From Archaeoglobus sp. JdFR-24 (GTDB lineage Archaea; Halobacteriota; Archaeoglobi; Archaeoglobales; Archaeoglobaceae), in the NCBI GenBank assembly GCA_002011215.1, contig MTML01000083.1:31199-95198 (forward strand): a stretch of DNA of 64,000 nucleotides, written 5' to 3'. A model generated the notes under the pieces. The model worked only from the letters and a program-made list of their open reading frames with translations, had not been told where the DNA came from and ran no database searches. Below are positions 1 to 8,658 of this stretch, piece by piece (within the stretch, counting starts at the first letter, position 1; every line of letters begins with the position of its first letter). The position numbers and the translations under genes are program-made.

Positions 1-84
1 TCAATTTATTTCTTCGCAATAATAACCAAGAAGTATATACATTAATTTAATTTTATTTTCCAATTTTCCGAATCTATATTTTAT

Positions 85-348
85 TTACACACTTTTATCT
101 TTTATAATTTTGCTTACGCCTTCAGGAGAGAATTTGTTGAGTATGTCATCCATAGATAGATTTTCACCAAGCAGCTCACCATTAACCACAATGGCCGGAG
201 CAGTTATACCTTCAGTCGGATAAAGAATTTTTAGGGATAACTCTCCATCGAAGTTGTCAATAAGTTCAACTATTGCCCTCATGACGTTTTCTGTCAACCG
301 CTTGCATCTGGCTCCCGGTGGATTATTTCTAAAAACTTCAATTTCCAT
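85..348 (-). CDS. Small thioredoxin-fold protein
   Basis: An 87-residue protein beginning MEIEVF. The pattern (beta strand, PPGARC near residues 10-15, helix, then TAPAIVVNGELLG, where a proline precedes a strand) is that of a minimal thioredoxin or glutaredoxin fold with a cis-Pro region. Only one cysteine lies at the usual active-site position, so dithiol chemistry is doubtful. The start at 348 is preferred over an upstream in-frame ATG at 393 because a TATA-like tttataaat lies about 25 nt upstream, which implies a leaderless transcript, and because the extra residues look non-coding. It has no close operon partner. A redox or metal-binding role is inference only. Confidence 0.6.
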   Translation of the reverse strand: MEIEVFRNNPPGARCKRLTENVMRAIVELIDNFDGELSLKILYPTEGITAPAIVVNGELLGENLSMDDILNKFSPEGVSKIIKDKSV

Positions 349-575
349 GCAAAGCAAATAAATTTTGAGATTTATAAACATTTGCCAATTCATTAAAACT
401 GCTGATGGATTATCATATGCTCATTAAATATTAACATAAGAATTTAGCTTTTGAATCTACGATTCAATTGAGATCGGAGCTTTCGAGGCATCATTTAAAA
501 ATACCGAATATTTCAAAATTCAATCTCCATGGTTCTCAGGCTAACGTTTATTAACACTAAACATAACTTATAGGC

Positions 576-854
576 ATGCCACCTCTTGAAATCTTAGCAT
601 TTGTCGTCGGAATAATATATGGATTCCTAAATCCAGGAAAGGAAGACAGAATAAAGCTTCTGAAGAAAGCTATAGTCATAGGGATAGGAATTGGTTTAAT
701 TATAGGTGCTATAGCTGCGATTTTCCTGCCCATTATAGGAATATTCATCGCTGGAGCCGGAATTATCGCCTTCACGTTTCTTTCAATATATCTTGCCATA
801 TTTTTCATACTTGGATCGTTCATCGGAGACATGCTTGAAAGAGCGATTAGATAA
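576..854 (+). CDS. Small membrane protein, unknown function
   Basis: A 92-residue protein with a glycine- and isoleucine-rich pair of long hydrophobic segments around residues 30-58 and 60-88, preceded by a short hydrophobic start and a charged loop (KEDRIKLLKK). This predicts two or three membrane helices. The codon pattern and hydrophobic design support a real gene; the antisense frame over the same stretch is a shadow. The start ATG has no obvious Shine-Dalgarno. I do not recognise the family. The gene stands alone upstream of tRNA-Val and is transcribed towards it. Confidence 0.6.
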   Translation: MPPLEILAFVVGIIYGFLNPGKEDRIKLLKKAIVIGIGIGLIIGAIAAIFLPIIGIFIAGAGIIAFTFLSIYLAIFFILGSFIGDMLERAIR

Positions 855-934
855 AATCGGATGGTTGGATGCTGGAACCAAATGATAGACTGGCTTTATT
901 TAAACCTTGAGTTTCTCGAAACCAAGCTTCTGGA

Positions 935-962
935 GTTTTTATCTACATGTTTTTATCTACAT
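935..962. repeat. 14-bp tandem duplication
   Basis: The unit gtttttatctacat occurs twice head to tail just downstream of the tRNA-Val 3' end. It is T-rich on the plus strand and looks like a slippage duplication. No function is evident. Confidence 0.6.
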
Positions 963-989
963 GAAACACCCTGTCGCAAGAAAAATGAT

Positions 990-1061
990 GGGCTCGCCCG
1001 GATTCGAACCGGGGACCTTCGCCTCGTCAAGGCGACGTCATAACCACTAGACTACGAGCCC
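990..1061 (-). tRNA. tRNA-Val (GAC)
   Basis: The minus strand folds as a complete cloverleaf: acceptor GGGCTCG pairs with CGAGCCC, the anticodon stem TCGCC/GGCGA encloses the loop TTGACAA with anticodon GAC, and the T arm is CCCGG-TTCGAAT-CCGGG. CCA is not encoded and no intron is seen. A TATA-like gtataaa lies about 30 nt upstream of the mature 5' end. Confidence 0.96.
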
Positions 1062-1340
1062 TTTTCTCTCACTTTACCATACTTCACTTTATACTTGGTA
1101 TGTTTAGCAATCATGCTGTCTCCTTGTTTATGAAGTTTATGGTTATTTTTGCACCTTATAGGGGGTTATGAGTACCTGCATCTAAATTCTGTAATAAGCT
1201 ATAGATGTGATAGTATCAGTAGTTTGGAAATCTTGAGCCTTTTGTTTTTAATTCTGGATTGTTTTTCGGAATTTTTCAGATTGTTTTAAAGGCATCTGTT
1301 TCCTCAAAAAAATTTATATCTACTACTCCAAAAACAAATT

Positions 1341-2723
1341 ATGGAAATTAAAGGATTGTTAGTAAAAATCAGGTTCAAAACATCCTTAAACCAAATTATG
1401 CTGAACTTAAAAAGTCTCAGCCCTGGAAAATCATCTCATTACTTCATTCATACAATCCTGCTCATTCTAATCACTCCCGCAATTTTAATTCCAGTAACTG
1501 CTGTGGTTGTGGAAGTCGAGATCAATGGAGAGATTAGTCAGGGGACATTCATCACAATCGAAAAAGCCTTTAAAGAGGCTGAAAAAATGAATGCTTCTGC
1601 CATTTTAATTATAATTAACACTCCTGGTGGACTTGTATCTTCGACCGAGAAAATCATATCGTTGATTCTTAACAGCAGAATACCTGTAATAACTTATGTT
1701 TATCCACAGGGAGCATTTTCAGCTTCAGCAGGTTCTTTTATTCTTATTTCAGGACATATTGCAGCCATGTCAAGTGGGACTTCTGTTGGAGCTGCGACTC
1801 CTGTGGGGATCGGTATAACAGGAGTTAGCCCGGTAGAAAACAAAACAATAAACTATATAGCAAGTTATGCTAGGAGCATTGCTGAGAAAAGAGGACGGCC
1901 AGCAAATATAGCCGAGAAGTTTGTAACTGAGAGCTTAAGCCTCACATCAAAAGAGGCTTTTGAAGTAGGAATAGTCGATGTGCTGGCGGATACAAAAGAA
2001 GATCTTTTTACCAAAATAAACGGAAAGAAGATCAAACTTGATGGACAGGAAGTTACTCTTCACCTGTCAGGCGATATTATAAGAATTCAAAAGCCCCTAC
2101 AAGCACAGATTTTCGAGCTTATTTCAAATCCTCAGGTTGCTGGAGTTCTCTTTTTAATTGGAGTTTATGGTCTGATCTTCGGTTTAACCTCTCCTGGGAT
2201 TCTTTCCGAAACCATAGGTGCTATATCTCTGGTTCTTTCTCTTGTTGGTCTTGGAGCTATTGGAATAAACGTACTCGGTATTTTGCTCGTTTTACTGGGT
2301 ATTGTTTTCCTGGCAGCTGAACTTCTAACACCTACTTACGGCGTTCTTGGTGCTGCATCAGTGATAAGCATAACTCTTGGCACTCTTATGCTTATAGACG
2401 AGCCATTAATGCCCATGGGCTTTTACATTTCATTCTACACCCTTGTGGCTGGTATTGGTATTGGTACCGGTGCCGTAATGACCTTCATTCTGATCAAAAT
2501 ATTTCGACTGAAAAAAGCTAGAAAAAAGGTGGGTGGAGAGGCTCTGATAGGTCAAAAGGGTGAAGTTATTGAATTCAAAGATAGAGAAGGATTTGCAAAA
2601 ATTAGGGGGGAGATATGGAGGGTGAAAAGCGATCAAGAACTTTCCAAAGGGGAAAGAATAATTGTCAGAGAAAGAGATGGGCTTACTCTTATCGTAGATA
2701 AAATTGAAGAGTCTGAGGATTGA
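1341..2723 (+). CDS. nfeD: NfeD-family membrane serine protease
   Basis: A 460-residue membrane protease of the long NfeD type. Residues about 35-55 form a signal or anchor helix. A ClpP/SppA-class protease domain follows at about 56-240, with the SASAGS motif near 127-132 holding the likely catalytic Ser. A Lys near 168 is the likely partner, because family members use a Ser-Lys dyad. Four or five membrane helices span about 265-390, and a C-terminal NfeD beta-barrel (OB-like) domain covers about 400-455. Relatives cleave stomatin-type proteins, but no stomatin gene is adjacent here. A TATA-like aaatttatat lies about 25 nt before the ATG, so the transcript is probably leaderless. Confidence 0.9.
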   Translation: MEIKGLLVKIRFKTSLNQIMLNLKSLSPGKSSHYFIHTILLILITPAILIPVTAVVVEVEINGEISQGTFITIEKAFKEAEKMNASAILIIINTPGGLVSSTEKIISLILNSRIPVITYVYPQGAFSASAGSFILISGHIAAMSSGTSVGAATPVGIGITGVSPVENKTINYIASYARSIAEKRGRPANIAEKFVTESLSLTSKEAFEVGIVDVLADTKEDLFTKINGKKIKLDGQEVTLHLSGDIIRIQKPLQAQIFELISNPQVAGVLFLIGVYGLIFGLTSPGILSETIGAISLVLSLVGLGAIGINVLGILLVLLGIVFLAAELLTPTYGVLGAASVISITLGTLMLIDEPLMPMGFYISFYTLVAGIGIGTGAVMTFILIKIFRLKKARKKVGGEALIGQKGEVIEFKDREGFAKIRGEIWRVKSDQELSKGERIIVRERDGLTLIVDKIEESED

Positions 2724-2842
2724 GAACGAGATAAAATGATAATAGGAAGAGACTGAAATCAGGGTATAACAAAAAAAGGAATTTTTGTCCAAGAACATAC
2801 CATAGATCAGACTATTAAACAGGTCATTAAAGGGTGATGCAT

Positions 2843-3097
2843 ATGAAAGAAGGCCTTGGGGAAGAACTGATCCAAGAGACAGAAAAATGGCTGAAAAAAA
2901 TAGAGAACAAAATTGATGAGCTCAGTGATAAAAGTGATAGCAATTTCGTTAATAACATCAAAGCATACATTCATGATTCGAAATACTTTATGAAGAAGGG
3001 TGATCTGATAAGAGCTTTTGAATGTGTTGTATGGGCATGGGCATGGCTTGAAATTGGTGAATTAACTAATAGAATACATTTTTCCAAAAAAAAATGA
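2843..3097 (+). CDS. DUF357-type small helical protein
   Basis: An 84-residue, all-helical, charged protein. The C-terminal half (HDSKYFMKKGDLIRAFECVV followed by WAWAWLEIGEL) matches the archaeal DUF357 pattern, in which a helical hairpin carries Asp/Tyr/Phe-Gly-Asp and a Trp-rich second helix. Function is unknown. Upstream GTG and ATG codons are in frame, but GGGTGAT sits 4-9 nt before the ATG at 2843, which makes that the likely start. It follows nfeD by about 120 nt and may be cotranscribed. Confidence 0.75.
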   Translation: MKEGLGEELIQETEKWLKKIENKIDELSDKSDSNFVNNIKAYIHDSKYFMKKGDLIRAFECVVWAWAWLEIGELTNRIHFSKKK

Positions 3098-3296
3098 AGA
3101 GAAGACGTCAACAGACCACTAACATGGTACTTGGTAAACAGAAATCAGAGAATCAGGGATTTGGAGACATATAATTGAGAACAGAGAATTGAGATCGTTC
3201 AGGATTTTAACGTTCAGGATTTGGAAATAAGTTTACAAAAATAAAAAGTGATCATCAAGATAAACTAAAGCAGATTAAAGGTATTGAAGACAAAAA

Positions 3297-3932
3297 TCAG
3301 ATGTAACATGAAGCCTTTGTGATCTTCCGACCAATATCACCCTTGAACCTCAGAATAAGATCTCCTCTACCTGTCTTCACCACGATTTCCGTTTCATTTT
3401 CATAGACACAAACTTTGAAGTGAGACACATTTTCTTCAACACTGCCGAGGCCGTTAATGATTTCGATTTTGCCGTTACAATCATCTTCGAGGAATAATTT
3501 TGTATTTCTAAATCTCTCAAAATCCTTCAGTGCTTCAACCTGTTCCGAGAGTTCAATGTATCCATTAAATATACTTTTAAGTCGCCTTACTGTCTCGTCT
3601 GCACTTATTTTAAGCTTGTGGATCATATATGCTCCAAGAATACAGCCCGTTTTGCTTTTGCCAAGCTGACAGTGAGCCACAACTGGACCGTTTACTGAGT
3701 CGATGAATTCCACGGCTTCAGCGAGCTGATCAAGATATGGTGCCTTAAACTCTCCCAGTGGAATATGATGATAATCAAAATACTTTATTTCTTCATAGCA
3801 GAGTGGTTCATTGGTTAATGTAAGAATACCCTTATATCCCATGTCTCTTAGCTGTAAAAGTGCTTCTCTGTCTGGAAAACCCATGCCCGCAAGTTTGCCC
3901 TCTATGATTATCTTGAAATTCGTGAGAGGCAT
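3297..3932 (-). CDS. Dual-specificity-type protein phosphatase, P-loop Arg replaced by Lys
   Basis: A 211-residue protein. Residues 1-150 have the cysteine-phosphatase fold: an early strand, a candidate general-acid region near 58-66, and the P-loop VAHCQLGKSKTG at 85-96. The His87-Cys88 pair is present, but the CX5R signature ends in Lys94 (codon AAA) instead of Arg. Arg normally binds the phosphate, so activity could be weak, altered or absent. Residues about 150-211 form an extra beta-rich tail. The gene stands alone and is transcribed away from the large 3933-4286 gap. The fold assignment is firm; substrate and activity are not. Confidence 0.8.
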   Translation of the reverse strand: MPLTNFKIIIEGKLAGMGFPDREALLQLRDMGYKGILTLTNEPLCYEEIKYFDYHHIPLGEFKAPYLDQLAEAVEFIDSVNGPVVAHCQLGKSKTGCILGAYMIHKLKISADETVRRLKSIFNGYIELSEQVEALKDFERFRNTKLFLEDDCNGKIEIINGLGSVEENVSHFKVCVYENETEIVVKTGRGDLILRFKGDIGRKITKASCYI

Positions 3933-4286
3933 ATGTCCCTTAATTAGGTAAATTTAATAAATCTTTCCCCGTTTTGAGGTCGTCTACAATACTTTGTTGA
4001 GGTCTGTAGTCGAGGTGTTCTCAGATTTTTTATATTCATTAAACTTTCAGGTCATGATATTATGGCGAATACGAAGATAAATTTAATTAAGGCAATTAAA
4101 ATTTATATACGGGTGTTCTTAAACGGGACACTATTTTTATCAAAATCATATAGGTTTTTTATTTTTTTGAGTTCATAGTATACTATTCTGAAATCCATAT
4201 TAACTCATATACTATATAATGTATCGCGGTTAAAGGAAGTTATCTAAGGTATGGTGTCGAATATGCTGTGTTAGATGGCATTACTC
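3933..4286. other. AT-rich intergenic gap with a perfect 12-bp palindrome
   Basis: No convincing reading frame lies between two minus-strand genes. It holds the promoter region of the phosphatase gene and a perfect palindrome atagtatactat at 4175-4186, followed by another tatactatata stretch. These could be regulator sites, but there is no second copy elsewhere to support it. Confidence 0.4.
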
Positions 4287-5930
4287 CTACACTTTATTCC
4301 CATTTTGTTCCAATCCTTCAAAGAAAACCGGCCAGAAGGGATCCTGATCCGGTATTGCTAATGGAACAATGCTTCCATCAAGACGTCTCATTATCCTTGT
4401 TTTAGGGTCATCTGTAACCTTACCTACGACAGATGCATCTATACCTACCTTTTTCAATCTGCGAATTATCTTTTCCGAATGGGTTGGTCTTGCAGTGATG
4501 AGAAGGGAACCTTCTGCGATCGCTGATATGGCATCAATGTTGAAGGCCTCGCATACCATCTTAACTTCTTCAGGATATATGAATGAGGATTCATCTATCT
4601 CCATGCCAACATTACTGGCATTTGCTATTTCAAAGAGACCTCCAATCACGCCCCCCTCTGTTGCATCGTGCATTGCAGTTACACCACCAGCTTCCATCGC
4701 GCTCAGAGCATCTTTAACTACAGTCATTTGTTTACAAAGAGCCTTTGCTTTTTCAACAAGTTCTGGAGAGTACCTTTCAAGCAGTTCTTCTTCACGCAAA
4801 ACAGCCAGTATTCCAGCTGTCTCTATTGCAGGTCCTTTTGTTAGAATGACATCATCGCCAGGTTTTGCACCAGCAGGTGTGACATAACTGTCTTTATCAG
4901 CGATTGCAAATACTGTTATTCCACCAATTGTTGGTGCAGCAAATCCTGGATAATACCCCGTATGCCCACCAACTATCGTTATTTCAAGTTCAACTGCAGT
5001 TCTATGAATGGAATCTATGATGGTCTTAAAATCTTCCTCGCTTGTCTGAGGAGGCATTAAAAGTGTGTATGACATATATCTTGGTTTGACTCCCATTACA
5101 GCAACATCACTTGCTCCTATATGTACAGTATACCAGCCAAACATCTCAAGGGGTTGCTTTGGAAGGGAGAATATCGGATCTTCTGCAATGATAAGTACCT
5201 TGTCATTCCCTATATCAATAACACCCGCATCAACACCTGTTAAAGGAGGTACGATAACAGTCTCGTCTTTTTTACCAAGTCGTTGCAGGATGAATGATGT
5301 AAAGGTATCGAGGTCGATTTTGCCCACCTTTTGTGGAGGTTGAAAGCTATGTGAATATAGCCTTGCAATCTCGCACACTTCTTTCGCAACTTCAATTGGA
5401 TCTCTTCCCACAATTACTGCAACATCTTCTTTACCCACAGCACCAGTCTCATAAAAAACCTTTGGCACCTTATCACCTGCTGCCTTTATCGCCTCCTTTA
5501 CCTTCCATGGCATTGATGCCCCCTCTTTTTCTTTAATCTCGTCCGGTTCTTTTGTACGGTCAATAACACTGAATGTCCATCCTTTGTTTCTGCAATGTTC
5601 CTTCAGCCATTTTACCAAGTGGGGGTTACTTGCAAAGTTTATACCTGCCCTGATTGAAGGGTCAATCTTGCTTAGTTCTATGATAAGCCTTGCCATGTGA
5701 CTTGATGCACCAAACTTTGGTCTTCCTGCGGCATAAGGCATGCCATTTATAACCGTTATGCGCCCATCAATACCCAAAACATCTTCCGGCCTTTGAGGAT
5801 CTGGCTTTGCATAAACCAAGTTTGTCCTCACCTCGGGAATTATAGATGCGAATTCCCTGCACCCCTCAATGTATTGAAGTGCCACAAGCATTTTCCCATA
5901 CATCTCTATTTGAGTATGGTTTAGTTTCAT
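4287..5930 (-). CDS. ThiN-domain / PurM-HypE-like (AIR synthase-related) fusion protein
   Basis: A protein of about 547 residues built of two modules. Residues about 10-200 resemble the ThiN (ThiDN C-terminal) thiamine-phosphate synthase domain: MLVALQYIEGCREFASIIPE, EDVLGIDGRIT and FGASSHMARLI are typical. Residues about 205-520 form an AIR synthase-related domain of the PurM/HypE/ThiL superfamily, with GVDAGVIDIG, GGHTGYYPG and ATEGGVIGGLFE as likely ATP and phosphate-binding loops. The reaction is unknown; thiamine phosphate handling is the simplest inference. The ATG at 5930 is chosen over TTG at 5936 because GGAGGA lies 8 nt upstream. The gene stands alone. Confidence 0.8.
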   Translation of the reverse strand: MKLNHTQIEMYGKMLVALQYIEGCREFASIIPEVRTNLVYAKPDPQRPEDVLGIDGRITVINGMPYAAGRPKFGASSHMARLIIELSKIDPSIRAGINFASNPHLVKWLKEHCRNKGWTFSVIDRTKEPDEIKEKEGASMPWKVKEAIKAAGDKVPKVFYETGAVGKEDVAVIVGRDPIEVAKEVCEIARLYSHSFQPPQKVGKIDLDTFTSFILQRLGKKDETVIVPPLTGVDAGVIDIGNDKVLIIAEDPIFSLPKQPLEMFGWYTVHIGASDVAVMGVKPRYMSYTLLMPPQTSEEDFKTIIDSIHRTAVELEITIVGGHTGYYPGFAAPTIGGITVFAIADKDSYVTPAGAKPGDDVILTKGPAIETAGILAVLREEELLERYSPELVEKAKALCKQMTVVKDALSAMEAGGVTAMHDATEGGVIGGLFEIANASNVGMEIDESSFIYPEEVKMVCEAFNIDAISAIAEGSLLITARPTHSEKIIRRLKKVGIDASVVGKVTDDPKTRIMRRLDGSIVPLAIPDQDPFWPVFFEGLEQNGNKV

Positions 5931-6088
5931 TTTCAAATTCCTCCTTCTTCTTGAATTTAAGCAATGTCACCTAACTTATAATACATGACATTGAGTCGTA
6001 TATTCTCCCAACTTGGAAAGATGTCTGAAATCTATTTCGAATACATTTCTCGAACTTTGATCATTTTCAGTCTCCTTTTAAGAGTGAA

Positions 6089-6316
6089 CTACCCCACCCT
6101 CACGGACGGATCTTCCCACTTCACAGAGAGAACTTGCAAACCTTTGCGAATTGGCCCTTCAGTGATAAAGCCGGTACCTACTCCGATATCAGCAGCTATC
6201 TTGCCTTTTTGCACACCAGTTATAAAAGCCCTGTCCCTAACTGCCTCTGAAAAGAAGCTTTTCCACATCTCGTCCCATTGATGGGCTACCTGAGTGAAAT
6301 AACCCCCGTTACTCAC
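6089..6316 (-). pseudogene. Truncated SAM-dependent methyltransferase
   Basis: A 75-codon frame beginning at GTG with VAHQWDEMWKSFFSEAV and then IAADIGVGTGFITEG, which is the N-terminus and SAM-binding motif I of a class I methyltransferase. Homologues continue for 150 or more residues, but this frame loses similarity just after KGLQVLSV and stops. It overlaps the preceding short frame by 4 nt (GTGA). The gene is 3'-truncated and surrounded by other broken genes, so a functional enzyme is very unlikely. Confidence 0.7.
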
Positions 6317-6495
6317 CGGCTTTCACCACTTTTTCCTTTGACACATAACATATAACGTTTTGGAGATAATGCAAAGTTTGTGTAGCGGAACGAGGCCATT
6401 ATGCTTGAGTTCACGTTTATCTCATCTTTCAGTTTGTCGAGAGCTGAAAGAACGTAAAGAGGATGCAAAGTATTTTTCTGATCTACATCCTTCAC
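6313..6495 (-). CDS. Short unknown frame upstream of the truncated methyltransferase
   Basis: A 60-residue frame ending in ALSPKRYMLCVKGKSGESR, translationally linked (4-nt overlap) to the methyltransferase remnant. I do not recognise it. It may be the tail of a longer decayed gene or a small genuine partner. The start is uncertain. Confidence 0.3.
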   Translation of the reverse strand: MKDVDQKNTLHPLYVLSALDKLKDEINVNSSIMASFRYTNFALSPKRYMLCVKGKSGESR

Positions 6496-6531
6496 CGGAA
6501 AATAGTAGATTTTAGCTTTCTTTTTTGTAAA

Positions 6532-6859
6532 CTAGAAATCAGCATGATATATGTAGGATCCGTAGCGAGATTCCAGTGTAACAAGTTCTATTCCACCCAC
6601 ATTTAATCTTGCGTACATGTTTGAGAGATTTGTAGTCTCATTCTGGAAGTGAGTGTGTCCAAGAATCAAACTCTATAGTTCGGGGAAGCCAGATCTGTTG
6701 AAGTAATGAGATGATTTTGTTTTTGCCGTCACCACCGACATCCCATATATATACTATCAACCCACATAATATCAACCCGCAGACGAGAACTGTAGCGAGG
6801 ATAGATGTTCTCCTATTTACTCTTATATCACTCCTCCTCACGGTAGTGGCCCGTCGCAT
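6532..6859 (-). pseudogene. Metallophosphoesterase-like remnant with membrane anchor, frameshifted
   Basis: The frame at 6638-6859 encodes an N-terminal membrane anchor (ILATVLVCGLILCGLIVYIW) and then runs out of similarity. In another frame, from about 6672 down to the stop at 6532, the sequence reads LILGHTHFQNETTNLSN and onward, containing the GHTH motif that closes the metal site in calcineurin-like phosphoesterases. The central metal-binding motifs are missing. I interpret this as an internally deleted and frameshifted gene. Its start overlaps the end of the lipoprotein gene by 22 nt, which suggests an original operon. Confidence 0.55.
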
Positions 6860-7428
6860 ATAAACGCAAATAGCTCATAGCGTTCAATATCTCTTCCATC
6901 GTACTTTACATGCAGCTCAAAGCTTCCTGTATGATTGCTTTTAACAAGGGTGGCTGCAAAACCGCATACGGGAGGATCAACAATCTGTCCGACCTTCTCC
7001 TCTCTTGAATTGAAAAGGTCAGCAGATATGGCCACGTAATAGTCCCTATCATACTCATTTTTAACAGTTCCGCGAATTATGACAACGGGATCCCCTTCTC
7101 TAGCCGAGATGGGGCAGACTGGTGGGCCAGTAGTTTGGTTTGCCATCAGTTTACTGTACTCAAGATGAGAGTCGATCAGGAGTATTTTGCTCTCCCTGTC
7201 TCCCAACTTGCAATCGTGGATTTTGTCTCTTCCACGGGAGTAGAGATATTCTCCGGGTTTTGGTGTGAAGCTGACCTCAAGATTAGGTGGAGGCGATTCT
7301 ATCTTTTCATCTTCAGGTTTAAGCTCTTCTGAAGTTTGAAGTTGCACACAACCCATTATTACTAAATAACCCGCTACTATTGCCAAGAGCAGAATTGACA
7401 CTCTTTTTGGCATGCTGATCTGCTTCAT
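6838..7428 (-). CDS. Secreted lipoprotein, unknown function
   Basis: A 196-residue protein with a classical lipoprotein signal: MKQISMPKRVS, the hydrophobic stretch ILLLAIVAGYLVIMG and a lipobox Cys near residue 27. A Pro- and Glu-rich linker follows. The mature part includes GDPVVIIRGTVKNEYDRDYYVAISADLFNSR, which resembles an immunoglobulin-like FxxxG/C-type sandwich domain for proteins displayed outside the membrane, and a few Cys residues that could pair. I cannot name the family. The 3' end overlaps the metallophosphoesterase remnant, so its original partner seems to be lost. Confidence 0.65.
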   Translation of the reverse strand: MKQISMPKRVSILLLAIVAGYLVIMGCVQLQTSEELKPEDEKIESPPPNLEVSFTPKPGEYLYSRGRDKIHDCKLGDRESKILLIDSHLEYSKLMANQTTGPPVCPISAREGDPVVIIRGTVKNEYDRDYYVAISADLFNSREEKVGQIVDPPVCGFAATLVKSNHTGSFELHVKYDGRDIERYELFAFICDGPLP

Positions 7429-8101
7429 CTATTTCACCTTGGATTGATGTTCTGCCCGAAACGTTATGCTCTGCTAAATCAATCTGAATTCTATTTATTC
7501 CTCCATCTCCCTATTCTTCACCTCCCTCTTTCTTTATAGTCTGGGAACCTTTCTTCATGGCCGAACAGAACATCTCCTTTTAATTTCTTTTTTGGACTGT
7601 GTGATGCGATTATATTTCATTTTTGTTTTTGTTCGTTTTTATTTAGATATTTAATTTTTCTGACCATTGCTTGAGAAAATAAAATTTCAGTTATAAGCTA
7701 AATGCATGGTCACAAAATAGCGGTCATCTTATCTTGTACTCATGGACACCTAAACAAAATCCAAACTCTTAGTCTTCTCTACAATATCTTCTTCAATTAA
7801 GCTGTGATGAACTACAGGATTTCTGAATAGGCTACTTAAAACGAATCGTTCCAAACCTATTCTCAGTTTACCTTTACGCTGAAAACAATCGGGGGGTTAA
7901 AGAGATAGAGTAGTAAATTGTGAAGCCTCTTAGCTGTGAATTTCCCAAAAGATCAGAGGTGAAGAGTTGCCGGAACATAATTCGAGAACCAAGTAAGTAC
8001 TTATGGTGTCACTCCAGAAACACAAATCTGCATGGCTCATTCCAAAATTTCATTGGTTTCGCAAATTTCGACAATACTCTTAAACTTGGCAATCAATTAG
8101 A
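7429..8101. other. Long gap, probably decayed coding DNA
   Basis: No intact gene. A minus-strand open stretch at 7750-7896 reads KGKLRIGLERFVLSSLFRNP and ends EDIVEKTKSLDFV before a stop; it looks protein-like but has no start and I cannot assign it. The rest is AT-rich without a clear signal. Confidence 0.35.
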
Positions 8102-8254
8102 TCACCTTTCTACCTGTTCTTCGCTCTCTTTCAGCCTCCTCAGTGCATACACAGCAGCATGACTTATGCTCGCGAACCTGTTTCGCTTGACCTCCCTCTT
8201 TATCCACTCCAGAAGGTCATCATCGATTGTGATGGAGACTTTTCTTTTACCCAT
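8102..8254 (-). CDS. Ribbon-helix-helix (CopG/ParD-like) DNA-binding protein
   Basis: A 50-residue protein. MGKRKVSITIDDDLLEWIKREV is a textbook RHH N-terminus: a beta strand that inserts in the DNA major groove, followed by the first helix. FASISHAAVYALRRLKE is the second helix with the conserved turn. The length is typical of an antitoxin or autoregulator. The start at 8254 is preferred over a longer frame because gaggGAG lies about 8 nt upstream and the RHH strand begins right there. Three AGAGTAT-type half-sites lie 60-100 nt upstream, between it and the divergent gene at 8374, so autoregulation is likely. No recognisable toxin is adjacent. Confidence 0.85.
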   Translation of the reverse strand: MGKRKVSITIDDDLLEWIKREVKRNRFASISHAAVYALRRLKESEEQVER

Positions 8255-8313
8255 GCGTATTCTCCCTCTGTTTTGAGCATGAAAGTTGTGACTATATCTC
8301 TTTCTGCTCATCG

Positions 8314-8350
8314 AGAGTATTATATACTCTATAGGATCACCATAGAGTAT
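8314..8350. promoter_or_regulatory. Inverted-repeat operator cluster, probable RHH binding site
   Basis: AGAGTAT-TAT-ATACTCT (8314-8330) is a perfect inverted repeat with a 3-nt centre. ATACTCTAT (8324-8332) and ATAGAGTAT (8342-8350) form a second perfect 9-bp inverted repeat with a 9-nt spacer. The two share the middle half-site. The cluster lies between the divergent RHH gene and the gene at 8374, where an RHH repressor would control both promoters. Confidence 0.65.
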
Positions 8351-8373
8351 GAAAATGGATTGAGGTGTATAGG

Positions 8374-8658
8374 ATGCGATTGAAGAAGCTGGCTGAACAA
8401 TACAGAAAGAATGCGAAGGAAGTTCTGAGCAATCCCGAAAATTATGACGATCGCACGTTATGGCAGGCGAGCATTTTGCTGCAACGGGATATCGAGAAGG
8501 CCTTGACAACACTGGCAAGGAGAAATGATGGCTGCATCAGCTGCGCCAACTCAAAGCCCCATGAAAAAAAGCCTTTAGATATCACAACCAGAACATGCGA
8601 GCTGGGAATTGAGGGGAACTGCAAATCCTGGCAGCCGATTCTAAGCGGAGAAGGCTAG
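8374..8658 (+). CDS. Small protein with C-terminal cysteine cluster
   Basis: A 94-residue protein. The N-terminal 50 residues are helical and charged (RLKKLAEQYRKNAKEVL and so on). The C-terminal part carries CISCANSKPHEKK followed by TRTCELGIEGNCKSW, that is CxxC and two further Cys, a plausible zinc site. The ATG at 8374 has gaggtg 6 nt upstream, better than the GTG at 8365. It is divergent from the RHH gene and shares its operator region. The function is unknown; a DNA- or RNA-binding accessory role is a guess. Confidence 0.6.
   Translation: MRLKKLAEQYRKNAKEVLSNPENYDDRTLWQASILLQRDIEKALTTLARRNDGCISCANSKPHEKKPLDITTRTCELGIEGNCKSWQPILSGEG

Noticed and set aside
557..832. 91-codon minus-strand frame opposite the small membrane protein
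   Set aside because: Shadow of the sense frame; the Ile/Pro-rich product is typical of antisense to a hydrophobic gene.
861..1043. 60-codon plus-strand frame across tRNA-Val
   Set aside because: It runs antisense through the tRNA gene and has no protein character.
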